Shown piece by piece: positions 56,535 through 64,000 of a DNA stretch of 64,000 nucleotides (position 1 is its first letter; each line of letters begins with the position of its first letter). The position numbers and the translations under genes were made by a program. The notes beneath the pieces were generated by a model. It had not been told where the DNA came from, ran no database searches, and saw nothing but the letters and a program-made list of their open reading frames with translations. The stretch is from assembly GCA_963719345.1 (NCBI GenBank), contig CAVRCA010000003.1, positions 620,001-684,000 on the forward strand, read 5' to 3'. This stretch comes from CAVRCA01 sp963719345 (GTDB lineage Bacteria; Pseudomonadota; Alphaproteobacteria; Acetobacterales; Acetobacteraceae).

Positions 56535-57286
56535 TCCGGCGCGCGCTCCCGATCGGGCTGTTGCTGCTCCTGCTGCTGACGCTAACGCCGACGCTGGCCG
56601 TGGCGCAGTCGCTCAACATCGATCTGGGTGCCGCCGGCCAGGCGGGGGCGACCAGCCGGCTGGTCCAGCTCACCGCGCTCGTCACCGTGCTGTCGCTGGC
56701 GCCCAGCCTGCTGGTGATGGTGACGGCATTCACGCGCATCATCATCGTGCTGTCGTTGTTGCGCAGCGCGCTGAGCACGCAGGGCACGCCGCCCAACACC
56801 GTGCTGATCGGGCTGGCGCTGTTCCTCACCTTCTTCGTCATGCAGCCGGTGCTCGACCAGGCGTGGACGGCGGGGCTGCTGCCGATGACGGAGGGCCGCG
56901 TGAGCGAGATGGACGGGCTGCGGCTGGCGACCGATCCGTTCCGCACCTTCATGGTCGCCAACCTGCGCGGCAGCGACCTGCAGCTCTTCCTCGACATCGC
57001 CAAGCTGCCGGACCCGCCGACGCCGGATCAGACGCCTTGGCGCGCGCTGGTGCCGGCCTTCATGGTGGGCGAGCTGCGCCGCGCCTTCGAGATGGGTTTC
57101 CTGCTGTTCCTGCCGTTCATGGTGATCGACATGGTGGTCGCCAGCGTGCTGATGAGCCTGGGGATGATGATGCTGCCGCCGAGCGTCGTCGCGCTGCCGT
57201 TCAAGCTGATCTTCTTCGTGCTGGTCGACGGCTGGCGGCTGGTCGCCGGCAGTCTCGTGCAGAGTTTTGCCGAGATGCACAAGTAG
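56531..57286 (+). CDS. fliP: Flagellar export protein FliP
   Basis: 251 residues with an N-terminal signal-like helix. FliP landmarks are LMVTAFTRIIIVLSLLRSAL, PPNTVLIGLALFLTFFVMQPVL, and the late LFLPFMVIDMVVASVLMSLGMMMLPP. FliP forms the pentameric core of the export gate with FliQ and FliR. It starts within the end of fliO. Confidence 0.96.
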   Translation: MIRRALPIGLLLLLLLTLTPTLAVAQSLNIDLGAAGQAGATSRLVQLTALVTVLSLAPSLLVMVTAFTRIIIVLSLLRSALSTQGTPPNTVLIGLALFLTFFVMQPVLDQAWTAGLLPMTEGRVSEMDGLRLATDPFRTFMVANLRGSDLQLFLDIAKLPDPPTPDQTPWRALVPAFMVGELRRAFEMGFLLFLPFMVIDMVVASVLMSLGMMMLPPSVVALPFKLIFFVLVDGWRLVAGSLVQSFAEMHK

Positions 57287-57301
57287 CGCAGGCCGCCGGC
57301 A

Positions 57302-58171
57302 TCAGCCGCCCGGCAGATGCTCGGCGATGTACGGCGGCAGGTTGAATGCGCCGACGTGGATTTCCGGGGTCCAGTAACGCGTGGTGCCGAGGATGCGCGC
57401 CGCGTCCGCCCGCGTGCGGATCTCTTCGGCGGCGGCGCGGGTCAGGCCGGGCTGCTTGGCCGCCCAGCCCAACGTCATGAAGCCGCCGACATAGGTCGGC
57501 ACGGCAGCAACATAGGCGCTGACCTCGGCAAAGAACTTTGCGCGCCGGAGGCTGGTCTCGCGCAATTCGTCGGCCTGCATGAAGGGTACGCCGCACTGGT
57601 TCACCACCACGCCGCGTGCCGTCAGCGCCCGGGCGCAGTTGGCGTAGAACTCGTCGGTGAACAGCACCTCGCCGACGCCGATCGGATCGGTGCTGTCGAC
57701 GATCACCACGTCGAACGAGGCGTCCGGTGCGCGCCGCACGTACTCGATCCCGTCGCCGGCGATCACCTCGGCCCGCGCGTCGTGCCAGGCGCTGCCGGCG
57801 ATGTTGGGCAGGAACTCCTTCGACAGCCGCATCACCGCCGCGTCGATCTCGACCATCACGGCGCGCTGCACGCCGCGATGCTGCAGCACGCGCCGCAGCA
57901 CGCCGCCGTCGCCGGCGCCGATGATGAGGACGTTTGCCGCGCTCCCGTGCGCCAGCAACGGCACGTGAGCGAGCATCTCCTGATAGACGAACTCGTCGCG
58001 CTCGGTGATCTGGATCACGCCGTCCAGCACCATCACCCGGCCGTGCGTCGCGCTGTCGAAGATGACGATGTCCTGAAAACCGCTCTGCTCGCGCGCCAGC
58101 TCGCGCCGGACGAGGAACCGCTGGCCCCACTCGGGGTAGAGCGTCTCGTTGATCCAGCTGTCCGTCACCAT
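57302..58171 (-). CDS. speE: Spermidine synthase SpeE
   Basis: 289 residues. It moves an aminopropyl group from decarboxylated SAM to putrescine. Motifs include MVLDGVIQITERDEFVYQEMLAHVPLL, VLIIGAGDGGVLRRVLQH, VEIDAAVMRLSKEF and VVIVDSTDPIGVGEVLFT, all typical. The ATG at 58171 has GGAGG just upstream and begins the family N-terminus. speD lies upstream, separated by an unusual nested inverted repeat. Confidence 0.94.
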   Translation of the reverse strand: MVTDSWINETLYPEWGQRFLVRRELAREQSGFQDIVIFDSATHGRVMVLDGVIQITERDEFVYQEMLAHVPLLAHGSAANVLIIGAGDGGVLRRVLQHRGVQRAVMVEIDAAVMRLSKEFLPNIAGSAWHDARAEVIAGDGIEYVRRAPDASFDVVIVDSTDPIGVGEVLFTDEFYANCARALTARGVVVNQCGVPFMQADELRETSLRRAKFFAEVSAYVAAVPTYVGGFMTLGWAAKQPGLTRAAAEEIRTRADAARILGTTRYWTPEIHVGAFNLPPYIAEHLPGG

Positions 58172-58184
58172 CGGAGCCTCCGAG

Positions 58185-58240
58185 ACTGGCGTGAACATGA
58201 AACAGCCCGGGGCACGCCCCGGGCCGCCGCTCACGCCAGT
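58185..58240 (-). promoter_or_regulatory. Nested inverted repeat between speD and speE
   Basis: An outer perfect 10-bp repeat (ACTGGCGTGA 58185-58194 with TCACGCCAGT 58231-58240) encloses a perfect 8-bp stem (58205-58212 with 58217-58224, loop CACG). It ends 13 bases before the speE ATG. It may tune speE expression or processing relative to speD. No T-run follows. Confidence 0.55.
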
Positions 58241-58248
58241 GCGGTTGG

Positions 58249-58715
58249 TTACGCGATCAGCCCGCGTCGCTGCTCGCCCAGATTGACGGAAGCCGGCTTG
58301 AACGCCGCCTTCAGGATCGGCAACGAATCGTAGGGGTTGCAGCGGCCGCACATGAAAATGTCGATCGCCGCGAAATCCCGCTCGGGCCAGGTGTGGATCG
58401 AGATGTGGCTCTCCGCCAGCACGACCACGCCGGACACGCCGCCGTTCGGGGCGAAGTGGTGGAAGTGGCTGTGCAGGATCGTGGCTCCCGCCGCGATCGC
58501 CGCCTCGCGGAGCGCCGCGTCGATCGTCTCGGGAGCGTCAAGGTTGGTTGCACCCCACAGATCGATCAGCAGATGCGTGCCGGCGAACTTCACCCCGTCC
58601 TTCTGGACGAAGTAGTCCTTCTGCACCTCGAAGTCGGTTGCTCCTCAGGGGAGCCAAGCGCCTGGTTCTCGCTCGGAAAATCCGAGACCATCCCCAGCGG
58701 GCTGAGTGCGTCCAT
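58249..58715 (-). CDS. speD: S-adenosylmethionine decarboxylase proenzyme (5' frame break)
   Basis: Pyruvoyl enzyme that supplies decarboxylated SAM for SpeE. The cleavage serine is in VVLAESHISIHTWPER, and the metal/substrate site includes HSHFHHFAPNGG. The uninterrupted frame starts at ATG 58626 (MQKDYFVQKDGV). Upstream in another frame the normal N-terminus appears (MDALSPLGMVSDFPSEN), from ATG 58715 behind AGGAGG. One base is missing near 58634-58635; adding it joins PDFEVQKDYF and gives 155 residues. Function is certain; the start depends on that base. Confidence 0.88.
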
Positions 58716-58806
58716 GCGTACCCTCCTACCAGCAGACGGCCTGTTGGGAACGCGCCCCGTGCGCGGACCCCCTGGGGCCAAAGAGCGCGGAACATGGGGA
58801 AGACGG

Positions 58807-58834
58807 GGGGGTCATGCAAGCGAAAATGACCCCC
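58807..58834 (-). terminator. Hairpin between the TPR gene and speD
   Basis: A perfect 9-bp stem GGGGGTCAT / ATGACCCCC (58807-58815 and 58826-58834) with a 10-base loop lies 56 bases beyond the TPR gene stop and about 90 bases before speD. It could terminate the TPR transcript; no T-run is present. Nothing else is seen in the 58716-58889 gap. Confidence 0.45.
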
Positions 58835-58889
58835 TCGCGAAAGGAAATGCGCATGGCCGAGACGCGCCGCCGTTACGCGGGCGACAAAC

Positions 58890-61839
58890 TTACGGCGATG
58901 CGCCGGGCGCCCGGTCCATCGCCTTCAGGTCGGCCGACACGCTGCGTGCCAGCGCGATCTCGCGGCCCGCCCGCGGCAGATCGGTGCTGTGCTGCACCGG
59001 GCTGGCCGTCAGCAGGCGGAACATGTCACCCATCGGACCGGCCGCCATCCGCTGGCTCTCGCGCTGGCGCAGCACTTCGAGCGCGGCCACGTCGCCCGCC
59101 TGCGCCATGTCACCGGCCAGCCGCAGCAGCGTGCGCCGCTGGGCGTCGTCGAGCGGCCCCTCTTGCGACACGGTCTTGCCGGCATAGTCGGCCAGCGCGT
59201 CGGTCGCCTCGCGCCAGTTCTTGGCCTGCTCGAGGATGCCGGCGCGCGCCTCGTCCGCCTCGGCGGTTCCGAGCGCCGCCAGCAGCCTCACGGCCCCTGC
59301 CGCGTCGCCGCCCCGGGCGGTGGCGCGCGCCTGCAACAGGGTGCGCGGCTCCCTCGATCTCGGGCGGCAGATTGTCGGCCGAGGACGCCGACAGGGCCGC
59401 CAGCGCACCGGCCGCGTCGTCCGCCCGCAGCCGCAGCGTCGCCAGACGGGTGCCGAACTGCGCCCGCGCGGCACCCGTCGAGGTCTGCACCAGCTTGGCA
59501 AGCAGCGGCTCGGCGCGCTTGGGGAGATCGAGCGCCAGCAGACGGTCGGCGACCCGGGCCGCGATGTCGCCGCTCGGCGCCCCATCCGGCAGCAGGTCGG
59601 CGTTCTCCTCGACCATCGCGACGAGGTCGAGGGGGGCGAGCCGGTCGACGTTGCCCGCGCCGAGCAGCGCCGCGAATGTCTGCGCCAAGCGCGCATGGAC
59701 CCCGTCCTGGTCATCGGGCCAGAGCGTCTGGGTCTCGCGCAGCAGGGCAAGGGCGCTCCGCCAAGCGCCGGACTGCGCCCGCAACTCCGCCGTGCGCAGT
59801 CGCACGGCCAGCTCGCGACCGTCGCCCCGCCAGGCGTAGATCTGCTTGTCGAGCGCGTCGGCGGCCTGTCCGGCGTCGATCATGCCGCTCGCCAGCCGAA
59901 GCTCGACCGCGCGTGTCGCGGCCCGCACGCGCGCCAGCCGGTCGGCACCCGCCGCCACTTGGCCGTAGGTCGCGAGCGCCGCGTCCTTGTCGCCCTGGCG
60001 CTCCTGCCAGATGCCGCGCGCCAGCAGCAGCCCGGCATCGTCCGGACGCGCGGCCAACAGCTTGGCCGTTCCGTCGGTCTTGTTGAGCGCCATCGTCTCG
60101 GCGGCCAGCGGCAGCAGACGGTCGCGCAGCCCCGCCGGGTAGGACAGCAGCAGCGGCGCCGTCGCGGCGAACACCTGGGCGGCTTCCGGCGAGCCCTCCT
60201 GCCGCATGGCGCCGCGCACGGCGCGCCACAAGGCGATCTCGTCGCTGCCGGTCAGGCGCGCATCGTCGAGGCCCTTGGCCCCGTCCTGCCGGCCGGAGAG
60301 CAAGGCGGCGATCGCGCCGAGGCCGATGGCGTCCGGATTGTCCGCCTCCCGCGGGTCCTCGGCGGCGGCCAGCCGGAGCATGGCTTCCGCCTCGGGGCCG
60401 AGCCCGAGTGCCACCATCGTCTGGGCCGCCTCACGCCGCCTCCGGCCGCGGCCGAGCGGCGGGGTGGCCGCCACCCCCTCGACCTCCGCCTGCAGCTGCC
60501 GCGCCAGGCTGTCCGACGACAGCGGCGAGAAATCGTAACGCCGGGTCAGAGCCGTCGCTTCGGCGTAGGCGTTTTCCTCGGCGCTGGCCGGGGCGAGCGC
60601 GAGCCCGTCCGGCTCCGCCCCAAGCAGAAAGCCATCGTTGCCCGGCCGCAGGAAGATCGTATCGGCCAGCGGCTCCAGCGCCACGCCCTGCCATGTCGGC
60701 AGCAGGACATAGGCGTCGGTGCGGCGGCCGACGATCACGGCTTCGCCCGGCCGGCGCTGGGTGCCGACCAGCAGCAGGCCGCCTGAATCGGGGTCCGCGA
60801 TGGTGACCACCTGGCCCGGCGCGGCCGCCGGCAGGACAAGCTGACGGTTGGTCAGGTTCGGGGCGATCGGCCGGGCGCTGGGCGCGAAGACGCCGATGAT
60901 CGCGGTCCAGGTGTCCGCGGTGCGCGACAACAGAAGGTCGGTGCCCGGCGGCGGCCGGAACCGGACCACCGTCGCGGTCGGCAGGACCTGGACCGTCGCC
61001 GATCCGAACACCGCGTCGTCGCGGAACGCGCCGAGATCGATCGGCCGTCGCTCGTCGAACACCAGCAACACGCTGTCACCACGCCGGAACGCAGCAAGCC
61101 CCGTGGTTGGACCGAACGGCAATGAGATCGCCGACCCGGCGACGCCTGGCGGCACCGTCCCACGCGAGGCTGCGAGCGCGACCGGTCCGACTGCTGCGGC
61201 CGGCACCGGGCGCGGAGCGTCGGCCGGTGCCGCCGGTGCGGCGGCCGAGGCGGCGGCGATGGGTGGGGTGGAGGTCGGTGCCGGGGAGGCCGGGGCGGCG
61301 TCCGCCGCTGCCGGGGCAGCCGGCGCGTCGTCAGCCTTGACCAAGTCTTTGGTCGCGACCGGCGGCGATGGCCGGGAGGGAGTGGCGGCGGGCGTGGTCG
61401 GGGGAGGTATCGGCGCGGTCGCGCTGCCCACCCCTGCCAGCACGCCGTCGCTGCCGGCGCCCGGCACGCCGGACGGCGGTGGCAGGTGCGGGAAGTCGCG
61501 GTTGAACAGGTCGATGACCAGCCCCGCGGCGGTCCGTCTTGGCTGCACGCGGCTGCCAGGGGCGATCAGGATCGCGGCCTCGTTCTCGCCGCCGACCAGG
61601 CCGAGCACGTTGCGCGGGTAGCTCGCCGCGGCGGTCACCGTGCCGCCGTTCTCGAAATGCAGCAGCAGCCGATCGCCGTTGCGCAGCAGCGTGTACTTGA
61701 CGCTTTTGGGAAACTCGAAGGACACGCGGCCGAAACCGGGATAGCTGTCGGTGCGCAGCCGCACCTGCTGCCCCTCGGCCGCGGCGCTCATCACCGAGGC
61801 GCACAGCAACGACATCCCAAGCAGTCCGACGGCGCGCAT
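58890..61839 (-). CDS. Large TPR-like protein of the motility cluster (frame break near the end)
   Basis: About 982 residues when joined. It has a signal peptide (cleavage near AAAEG, residues about 20-23) and an AMIN-like N-terminal domain (VRLRTDSYPGFGRVSFEFP, then AAGLVIDLFNRDFP). A Pro/Ala-rich linker (about 120-215), a second beta-rich region and a long TPR-like helical C-terminal part follow. An extra base in CCC 59351-59353 splits the frame after LPPEIE; the other frame continues EPRTLLQARATARGG to the stop at 58890. The ATG overlaps the cheZ stop. Exported; a peptidoglycan- or motor-linked role is inferred. Confidence 0.75.
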
Positions 61840-62477
61840 CAGTCGAAGCTGGCCAGCAGCTTGTCGATGTCCGCCTGGTCCATGGCTGCGGCGGGCAGCT
61901 GCGGGCCGTTCAACAGCTCGTCGGGATCATCGGACGGGTCCGATCCGGCCGCCACCGGCCTGCCGCCGCCGAACGTCGCCAGCATGTGCGCCACTTTCGT
62001 CTCGATCGTTTTGAGCGTGGCCACCACTTTGGTGATTCGCTGCCCGGTAATGTCCTGGAAGCTGCACGCCTCGTAGATCCGGGTGGTGGCATCCTGAAGC
62101 TGGCTGGCGAGTTCGCCGGAGATCTGCGCGCCCACGCGGTCGAGCGTTTCGCAGGTCTCGAGAATCTGGTCCGTTGCCGACGCGGTCTGCGCGACGATGG
62201 CATCAAGCTCGTCGGTCGCCGATGGGATATGGCTCGCGTTGATGTCGTCGACCTTGAGCGCGGCGATCTCGCTTTTGGCGGCAGCGATGGTACGGCCAAG
62301 CTCGGCCACTTCGGCGATCAGTGATCCCTCGCTCGTCGGCAGTTCGTCCTCGGCCATGCCGAGCACCGTGCGGATCACGTCGGCGACCAGCTCGGGGTCG
62401 GCGTCCGGGTGGCGGCCGTGAATGGCGCTGAGCCGATGCGCGACCTCCGACAGCCTGTCCAGCACCGCGTCACGCAT
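61839..62477 (-). CDS. cheZ: CheY phosphatase CheZ
   Basis: 212 residues, mainly helical. The CheZ active-site region is ACSFQDITGQRITKVV (Asp and Gln for CheY-P hydrolysis), and the C-terminal CheY-binding tail reads DQADIDKLLASFD. The helix pair before it includes ATDELDAIVAQTASATDQILETCE in parts. It starts ATG 62477, overlapping the cheY end by eight bases. CheZ dephosphorylates CheY-P in the chemotaxis pathway. Confidence 0.88.
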   Translation of the reverse strand: MRDAVLDRLSEVAHRLSAIHGRHPDADPELVADVIRTVLGMAEDELPTSEGSLIAEVAELGRTIAAAKSEIAALKVDDINASHIPSATDELDAIVAQTASATDQILETCETLDRVGAQISGELASQLQDATTRIYEACSFQDITGQRITKVVATLKTIETKVAHMLATFGGGRPVAAGSDPSDDPDELLNGPQLPAAAMDQADIDKLLASFD

Positions 62478-62857
62478 GCCCGAGCACCTTCTCGATCTTG
62501 TCACGCAGCGTTTCGGCATTGAACGGCTTGACGATGTAGTTGGACACGCCGGCGGCCTTGGCCGCGATCACGTTCTCCGTCTTGCTCTCGGCGGTGATCA
62601 TGATGAACGGCGTCGGCTTCAGCCTCGTGTCGGCGCGCACCTCCTGCAGCAGCTGCAGGCCGGTCATCGGCGCCATGTTCCAGTCGCTGATGACGAGCCC
62701 GAAACTGCCGGCCCGGAGCTTGGCGAGCGCCTCCGTCCCGTCGGTCGCCTCCTCCACGTTGTGGAAGTCGATCTGCTTCAACAGGTTGCGGATGATGCGC
62801 AGCATCGTCTTGTAGTCGTCCACGATCATGCACGTTCATGGACTTGTCGATCGTCAT
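62470..62857 (-). CDS. cheY: Chemotaxis response regulator CheY (5' frame break)
   Basis: About 128 residues: a single receiver domain. The acidic pair is in MIVDDYKTMLRIIRNLLKQ, the phosphoacceptor Asp in LVISDWNMAPMTG, Thr in MITAES, and Lys in NYIVKPFNAETL. The intact frame starts at ATG 62829, but upstream in another frame lies MTIDKSMNV from ATG 62857. Removing one base at 62830 joins them as MNVMIVDDYK. It pairs with cheZ, and phospho-CheY would bind the FliM/FliN switch. Confidence 0.9.
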
Positions 62858-62897
62858 GCCGGGTGTCCTCGCAGGTTCGGTCCGGTGGAAGCGGGGG

Positions 62898-63611
62898 TCA
62901 GCTTCCCGAGGACGCGCCCGTCTCGGCGTTTTGCCTCGTGCGCATCTGGGCCAGGTCGGCGGTGACCTGACGGGCCTTGTCGGGCAGCATGGCGGCGAGG
63001 ATGACGGCCGCTTTCGCCTCCTTCATGCGGTCGAGCACCTGCAGCAGGACCGAGGTTTCGAGCTCGTTGAAGATCGCCGCCGCCTCACGCGGCCGCATGC
63101 TCTCATACAGTTTGACCAGTCCGCGCCAATTCGCCTCGTCGCGCGACTTGCGCGCGGTTTCCAGGCCTTCCAGGCGGGCTTGCAGGGACTGCAGTTCGTC
63201 GACCCGGGCGGCGAGCTTGTGCTCCGCCGCCGCCAGCACCGCCTCCCTGGTGGCGAGCGCGGCGTCGCGGCCGTCGAGTTCCTGGCGGCGCTGGCGAAGC
63301 TCGAGCAGCAGCGCGCGCTCGCTGTCGCTGACCGGGGGCGGCTCGGGCTTGGCCGCGGCCGGCTCCGGGGCGATCGCTGCGAGCGTCGCCGGCGGTTCCT
63401 GGGCGGTTCTCGGCGTGCTGCGCTGAACCGGCGGCGGCGGAACGCCCGCCTCGTGGACCGGTGACGCGCCGGCTGCCTGTTCGGCCGCCACCGCCGGCAT
63501 GATCAGACGGCCGAGATCCACCATCTTCACGGCGAGCAGGATCGCCAGTCCGAAGATCGTGGTCGGCAGCAGCCGCGGCATCGGCACGCGGAGGATCGCT
63601 TCCCTTCTCAT
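62898..63611 (-). CDS. MotE-like (MgtE N-domain) flagellar protein
   Basis: 237 residues. One membrane helix (LLPTTIFGLAILLAVKMVDLG), a Pro/Ala-rich linker, a coiled coil (about 95-160, LLLELRQRRQELDGRDAALATRE) and a C-terminal MgtE-intracellular-like module (YESMRPREAAAIFNELETSVLLQVLDRMKEAKAA in parts). This is the MotE-type arrangement of a periplasmic chaperone for motility proteins. The start is ATG 63611 (overlapping the previous stop); ATG 63581 is possible. Confidence 0.8.
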   Translation of the reverse strand: MRREAILRVPMPRLLPTTIFGLAILLAVKMVDLGRLIMPAVAAEQAAGASPVHEAGVPPPPVQRSTPRTAQEPPATLAAIAPEPAAAKPEPPPVSDSERALLLELRQRRQELDGRDAALATREAVLAAAEHKLAARVDELQSLQARLEGLETARKSRDEANWRGLVKLYESMRPREAAAIFNELETSVLLQVLDRMKEAKAAVILAAMLPDKARQVTADLAQMRTRQNAETGASSGS

Positions 63612-64000
63612 CGGGCCAGCCTCAATGCCTTCATAAGGTCGCGCTCGGCCTGGCTGCGGACCCGATGATCGGTCGCCAGTTCTGGCTCGGCCACCGGCAT
63701 CCGTGCCGGCTCGGCGGTAAGCGGACGGGAGGATCGGATCAGCGTATCCATCCGATCGGCGATCTGTTCGCCGCGTTCGGCCAGGAAGGCGAGATCGTCC
63801 TTCAGTCCCGACGCGGCCTCGATCTGTCGGGCGATCTGTCGCCCTGCCCCTTCGGCGGCGTTGCGCAGGCGGTCGATCCCGCTCTCGGCCTGTCGCGTGC
63901 TGGCATTGAAGCCCGCCACCAGATCCTCCAGTGCGGCGCGGTCGCGCTTGAGGACGCCGAGCGCCCGCTCCAGCCGCAGCGCGTGGAACAGCGTGGCGGC
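63608..64000 (-). CDS. DUF6468-like protein, truncated by the window
   Basis: The last 130 residues are in the window; the frame is open through base 64000. The sequence is helical (LERALGVLKRDRAALEDLVAGFNASTRQAESGIDRLRNAAEG, in parts) and ends in a basic KALRLAR. This resembles the DUF6468 family, which I associate with flagellar loci of Rhodospirillales. It overlaps the MotE-like gene by four bases. A membrane helix would be expected in the missing N-terminus. Function unknown. Confidence 0.6.
   Translation of the reverse strand, partial: AATLFHALRLERALGVLKRDRAALEDLVAGFNASTRQAESGIDRLRNAAEGAGRQIARQIEAASGLKDDLAFLAERGEQIADRMDTLIRSSRPLTAEPARMPVAEPELATDHRVRSQAERDLMKALRLAR

Overview
The window is high-GC DNA with alphaproteobacterial hallmarks: the flagellin regulators FlbT and FlaF, the sigma54 activator FlbD, a CckA-type kinase beside flhB, a GTTC-N7-GTTC SOS box at recA, and DUF1217, DUF6468 and NepR-like proteins. 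Gene order and protein character point to Rhodospirillales, possibly Acetobacteraceae. This lineage call is an inference from the sequence, not a database result.

Layout: (1) 1-4.0 kb, the 3' end of a ugp glycerol-3-phosphate ABC operon, then an AtzG/GatC-like small protein overlapping an amidase. (2) 4.1-9.0 kb, tRNA-Pro(CGG) and three glycosylation-type genes (GT4-like, TPR-GT41, TPR-methyltransferase) that probably modify flagellin. (3) 9.0-15.7 kb, minus-strand DUF1217, flaF, flbT, flagellin, flgL, flgK and flgE. (4) 15.9-28.1 kb, plus-strand fliK, flgD, fliF, fliG, fliH, fliN, flbD, flhA, flhF, flhG and an SGNH-type gene. The flgE/fliK gap holds two divergent sigma54 promoters around a central inverted repeat. 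(5) 28.1-39.8 kb, housekeeping and regulators: a NepR-like small protein, fhs, a PhnW-like aminotransferase, a nitrilase-family enzyme, nadK, der, a LysR regulator, a broken transglutaminase-like gene, csp, an HlyIII-family protein and a small HTH/DUF6362/XRE locus. (6) 39.8-49.5 kb, accessory metabolism: cyclase, GST, GNAT, FAD monooxygenase, MetX-like hydrolase, EcsC, GMC oxidoreductase, secreted lipase, HAD dehalogenase and a cytidine-deaminase-like protein. (7) 49.5-57.3 kb, recA, cckA, flhB, fliR, fliQ, fliE, flgC and flgB on minus, and a small unknown gene with fliO and fliP on plus. (8) 57.3-64 kb, speE, speD, then a third motility block (TPR protein, cheZ, cheY, MotE-like, DUF6468).

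The flagellar genes supply the MS ring and switch (FliF, FliG, FliN), the export gate (FlhA, FlhB, FliP, FliQ, FliR, FliO, FliH), rod and hook (FlgB, FlgC, FliE, FlgD, FlgE, FliK), the hook-filament junction (FlgK, FlgL), the filament with its post-transcriptional control (flagellin, FlbT, FlaF), placement (FlhF, FlhG) and late-gene activation (FlbD).

A striking cross-cutting signal is a set of single-base frame breaks between about 32.6 and 62.8 kb: nadK, a transglutaminase-like gene (two), GNAT (a compensating pair), FAD monooxygenase, cckA, flgC, speD, a TPR protein and cheY. In each case removing or adding one base restores a family-typical protein. Several of these genes are housekeeping, so sequencing or assembly error is the simplest explanation, but this cannot be settled from the sequence alone.
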